A stretch of DNA of 5,361 nt, taken from assembly GCA_026388915.1 (NCBI GenBank), contig JAPLIW010000038.1, positions 1 through 5,361 on the forward strand, given 5' to 3'. This stretch comes from Deltaproteobacteria bacterium. GTDB lineage: Bacteria > Desulfobacterota > SM23-61. Under the pieces are notes generated by a model, which saw nothing but the letters and a program-made list of their open reading frames with translations, did no database searches and had not been told where the DNA came from. This document shows positions 4,577-5,361 of the stretch, piece after piece. The translations under genes and the position numbers were made by a program. How positions within the stretch are numbered: position 1 is the first letter of the stretch; every line of letters begins with the position of its first letter.

Positions 4577-5361
4577 TTACCGGAAGCCCTTGATCGAGGG
4601 CTGAGTCGTCTGGGAAGAGCCGCCCTTGTTATTCCCGGTCGTGGCTTCAACGATGATTTCCTGCCCTTCCTTCAAAGCCCCGGAAGCCACCTCCGTATAG
4701 GACCCATCCGATATTCCCGTGGTGATATCCACCGGCACGGGCCTGCCTTCGGGTACCGGAACCCAAACCTTGTAAACTGGGGCCGGACCTTGCGTGCTTT
4801 CCGGCCGCCGGTCCATCTGGTCGTATTTCTTCTTCTGCTCTTCCGTCAGCAAGGAACGGATCTTGATCCGGTTGGCGGCCCTGAGATCTTTGGCTTTGGC
4901 TTTCGCTTCCTCGGGGCCACCGGCCTTTCGCGCCGCCTGAATCTCATTCTGGGCGTCTTTCAAGATACGGGCGATGCCGGCCTGTTGTTCAGGGGTTAGC
5001 TTCAATTCCCCTTTGAGCCTTTCCAAAATCTGCTCAGGAGTTGAAGCTGAGGGGGAGGGAGGAGAAGAGGCCCCCGCAGAGGACGCTGAAGAAGACCCGG
5101 TTTCTCTCTTGGCGAATTCCGGGCGGAAGCGCAGGGCCGCGTTGGGGATCTTCAAGGCATTTTCTCTCTGCGCTACCAGGATGGAGGCGTTGGCCGTCAT
5201 CCCCGGCCTCAGCTTCAGTTCCGGGTTTTTGACCTGAATCACCACGTCGTAGGTGACCACGTTCTGGACGGTGACCGGGGCGTTGCGGATGTCGGTCACT
5301 TTTCCCTGGAAGGTCAGGTTAGGAAAGGCATCGACCGTAAATGTCGCTTCCTGGCCGATGG
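4577..5361 (-). CDS. MacA/HlyD-type periplasmic adaptor with inserted LTxxQ helical domain (partial)
   Basis: The C-terminal 260 residues of a membrane-fusion protein; the N-terminus lies beyond the right edge, so the GTG at 5299 is not the start. Numbering from the first complete codon in view, residues 1-80 are the beta-barrel typical of MacA: GQEATFTV, VVTYDVVIQV, LKLRPGMTANASILV, ALKIPNAALRFRP. Residues about 190-240 are the membrane-proximal domain (PVYKVWVPVPEGRPVPV, then GISDGSYTEVASGALKEG). Between them sit about 110 extra residues: a linker rich in Ser, Ala and Pro (about 86-107), then a helical hairpin (about 108-183) with LTPEQQ at 121-126 and LLTEEQ at 170-175, the pattern of Spy/CpxP-like periplasmic proteins. 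The protein should bridge the permease to a TolC-type channel. The tail GNNKGGSSQTTQPS is disordered. The adaptor call is firm; the domain call rests on motifs only. Confidence 0.93.
   Translation of the reverse strand, partial: IGQEATFTVDAFPNLTFQGKVTDIRNAPVTVQNVVTYDVVIQVKNPELKLRPGMTANASILVAQRENALKIPNAALRFRPEFAKRETGSSSASSAGASSPPSPSASTPEQILERLKGELKLTPEQQAGIARILKDAQNEIQAARKAGGPEEAKAKAKDLRAANRIKIRSLLTEEQKKKYDQMDRRPESTQGPAPVYKVWVPVPEGRPVPVDITTGISDGSYTEVASGALKEGQEIIVEATTGNNKGGSSQTTQPSIKGFR

Noticed and set aside
4356..4580. Target-site duplication flanking the repeat element
   Set aside because: AGCAGCTTTTT and AGCCGCCTTTTA are alike but not identical and need a gap; no exact direct repeat abuts the arms.
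4442..4999. 185-codon plus-strand frame across the repeat element and the adaptor gene
   Set aside because: It is antisense to a well-supported adaptor gene and made open by the 9-nt repeat; the peptide has no domain.

Overview
The window looks like chromosomal DNA of a Gram-negative, moderately GC-rich bacterium. A MacA-type periplasmic adaptor, the split ATPase/permease pair beside it, and an intergenic repeat built from CGCAAAG / CTCTGCG units suggest an environmental, possibly uncultured, lineage such as Desulfobacterota (Deltaproteobacteria). That placement is inference; nothing here fixes the taxon.

Positions 1-1426 (plus strand) carry small genes of unknown function. The 3' end of an unidentified gene (2-109) overlaps by ATGA a 209-residue helical protein with a SAP-like C-terminal segment (106-735). 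After 169 nt in which I see no convincing gene or promoter comes a 173-residue protein with two CxxC zinc knuckles and an MGMFDT start (905-1426). Its last codons form a hairpin followed by T tracts, a probable terminator.

Positions 1543-5361 (minus strand) read right to left. First is the C-terminal part of a MacA/HlyD-type adaptor, cut by the window edge. Then comes a 203-bp inverted-repeat element filling the gap, a MacB/YknY-type ATPase, a MacB/YknZ-type permease overlapping it by ATGA, and 60 nt later a TTG-started SEC-C zinc-binding protein. Adaptor, ATPase and permease should form a tripartite export pump: the ATPase drives mechanotransmission through the FtsX-like permease, and the adaptor links it to an outer-membrane TolC-type channel that is not in this window. 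The SEC-C gene is visibly more AT-rich than the pump genes and may be an unrelated neighbour.

The two most interesting observations are (a) about 110 residues inserted between the beta-barrel and the membrane-proximal domain of the adaptor, containing an apparent Spy/CpxP-like LTxxQ helical hairpin, and (b) the 203-bp element, made of 9-nt iterons in three blocks with 28-nt terminal inverted repeats, lodged exactly between the adaptor and ATPase genes.
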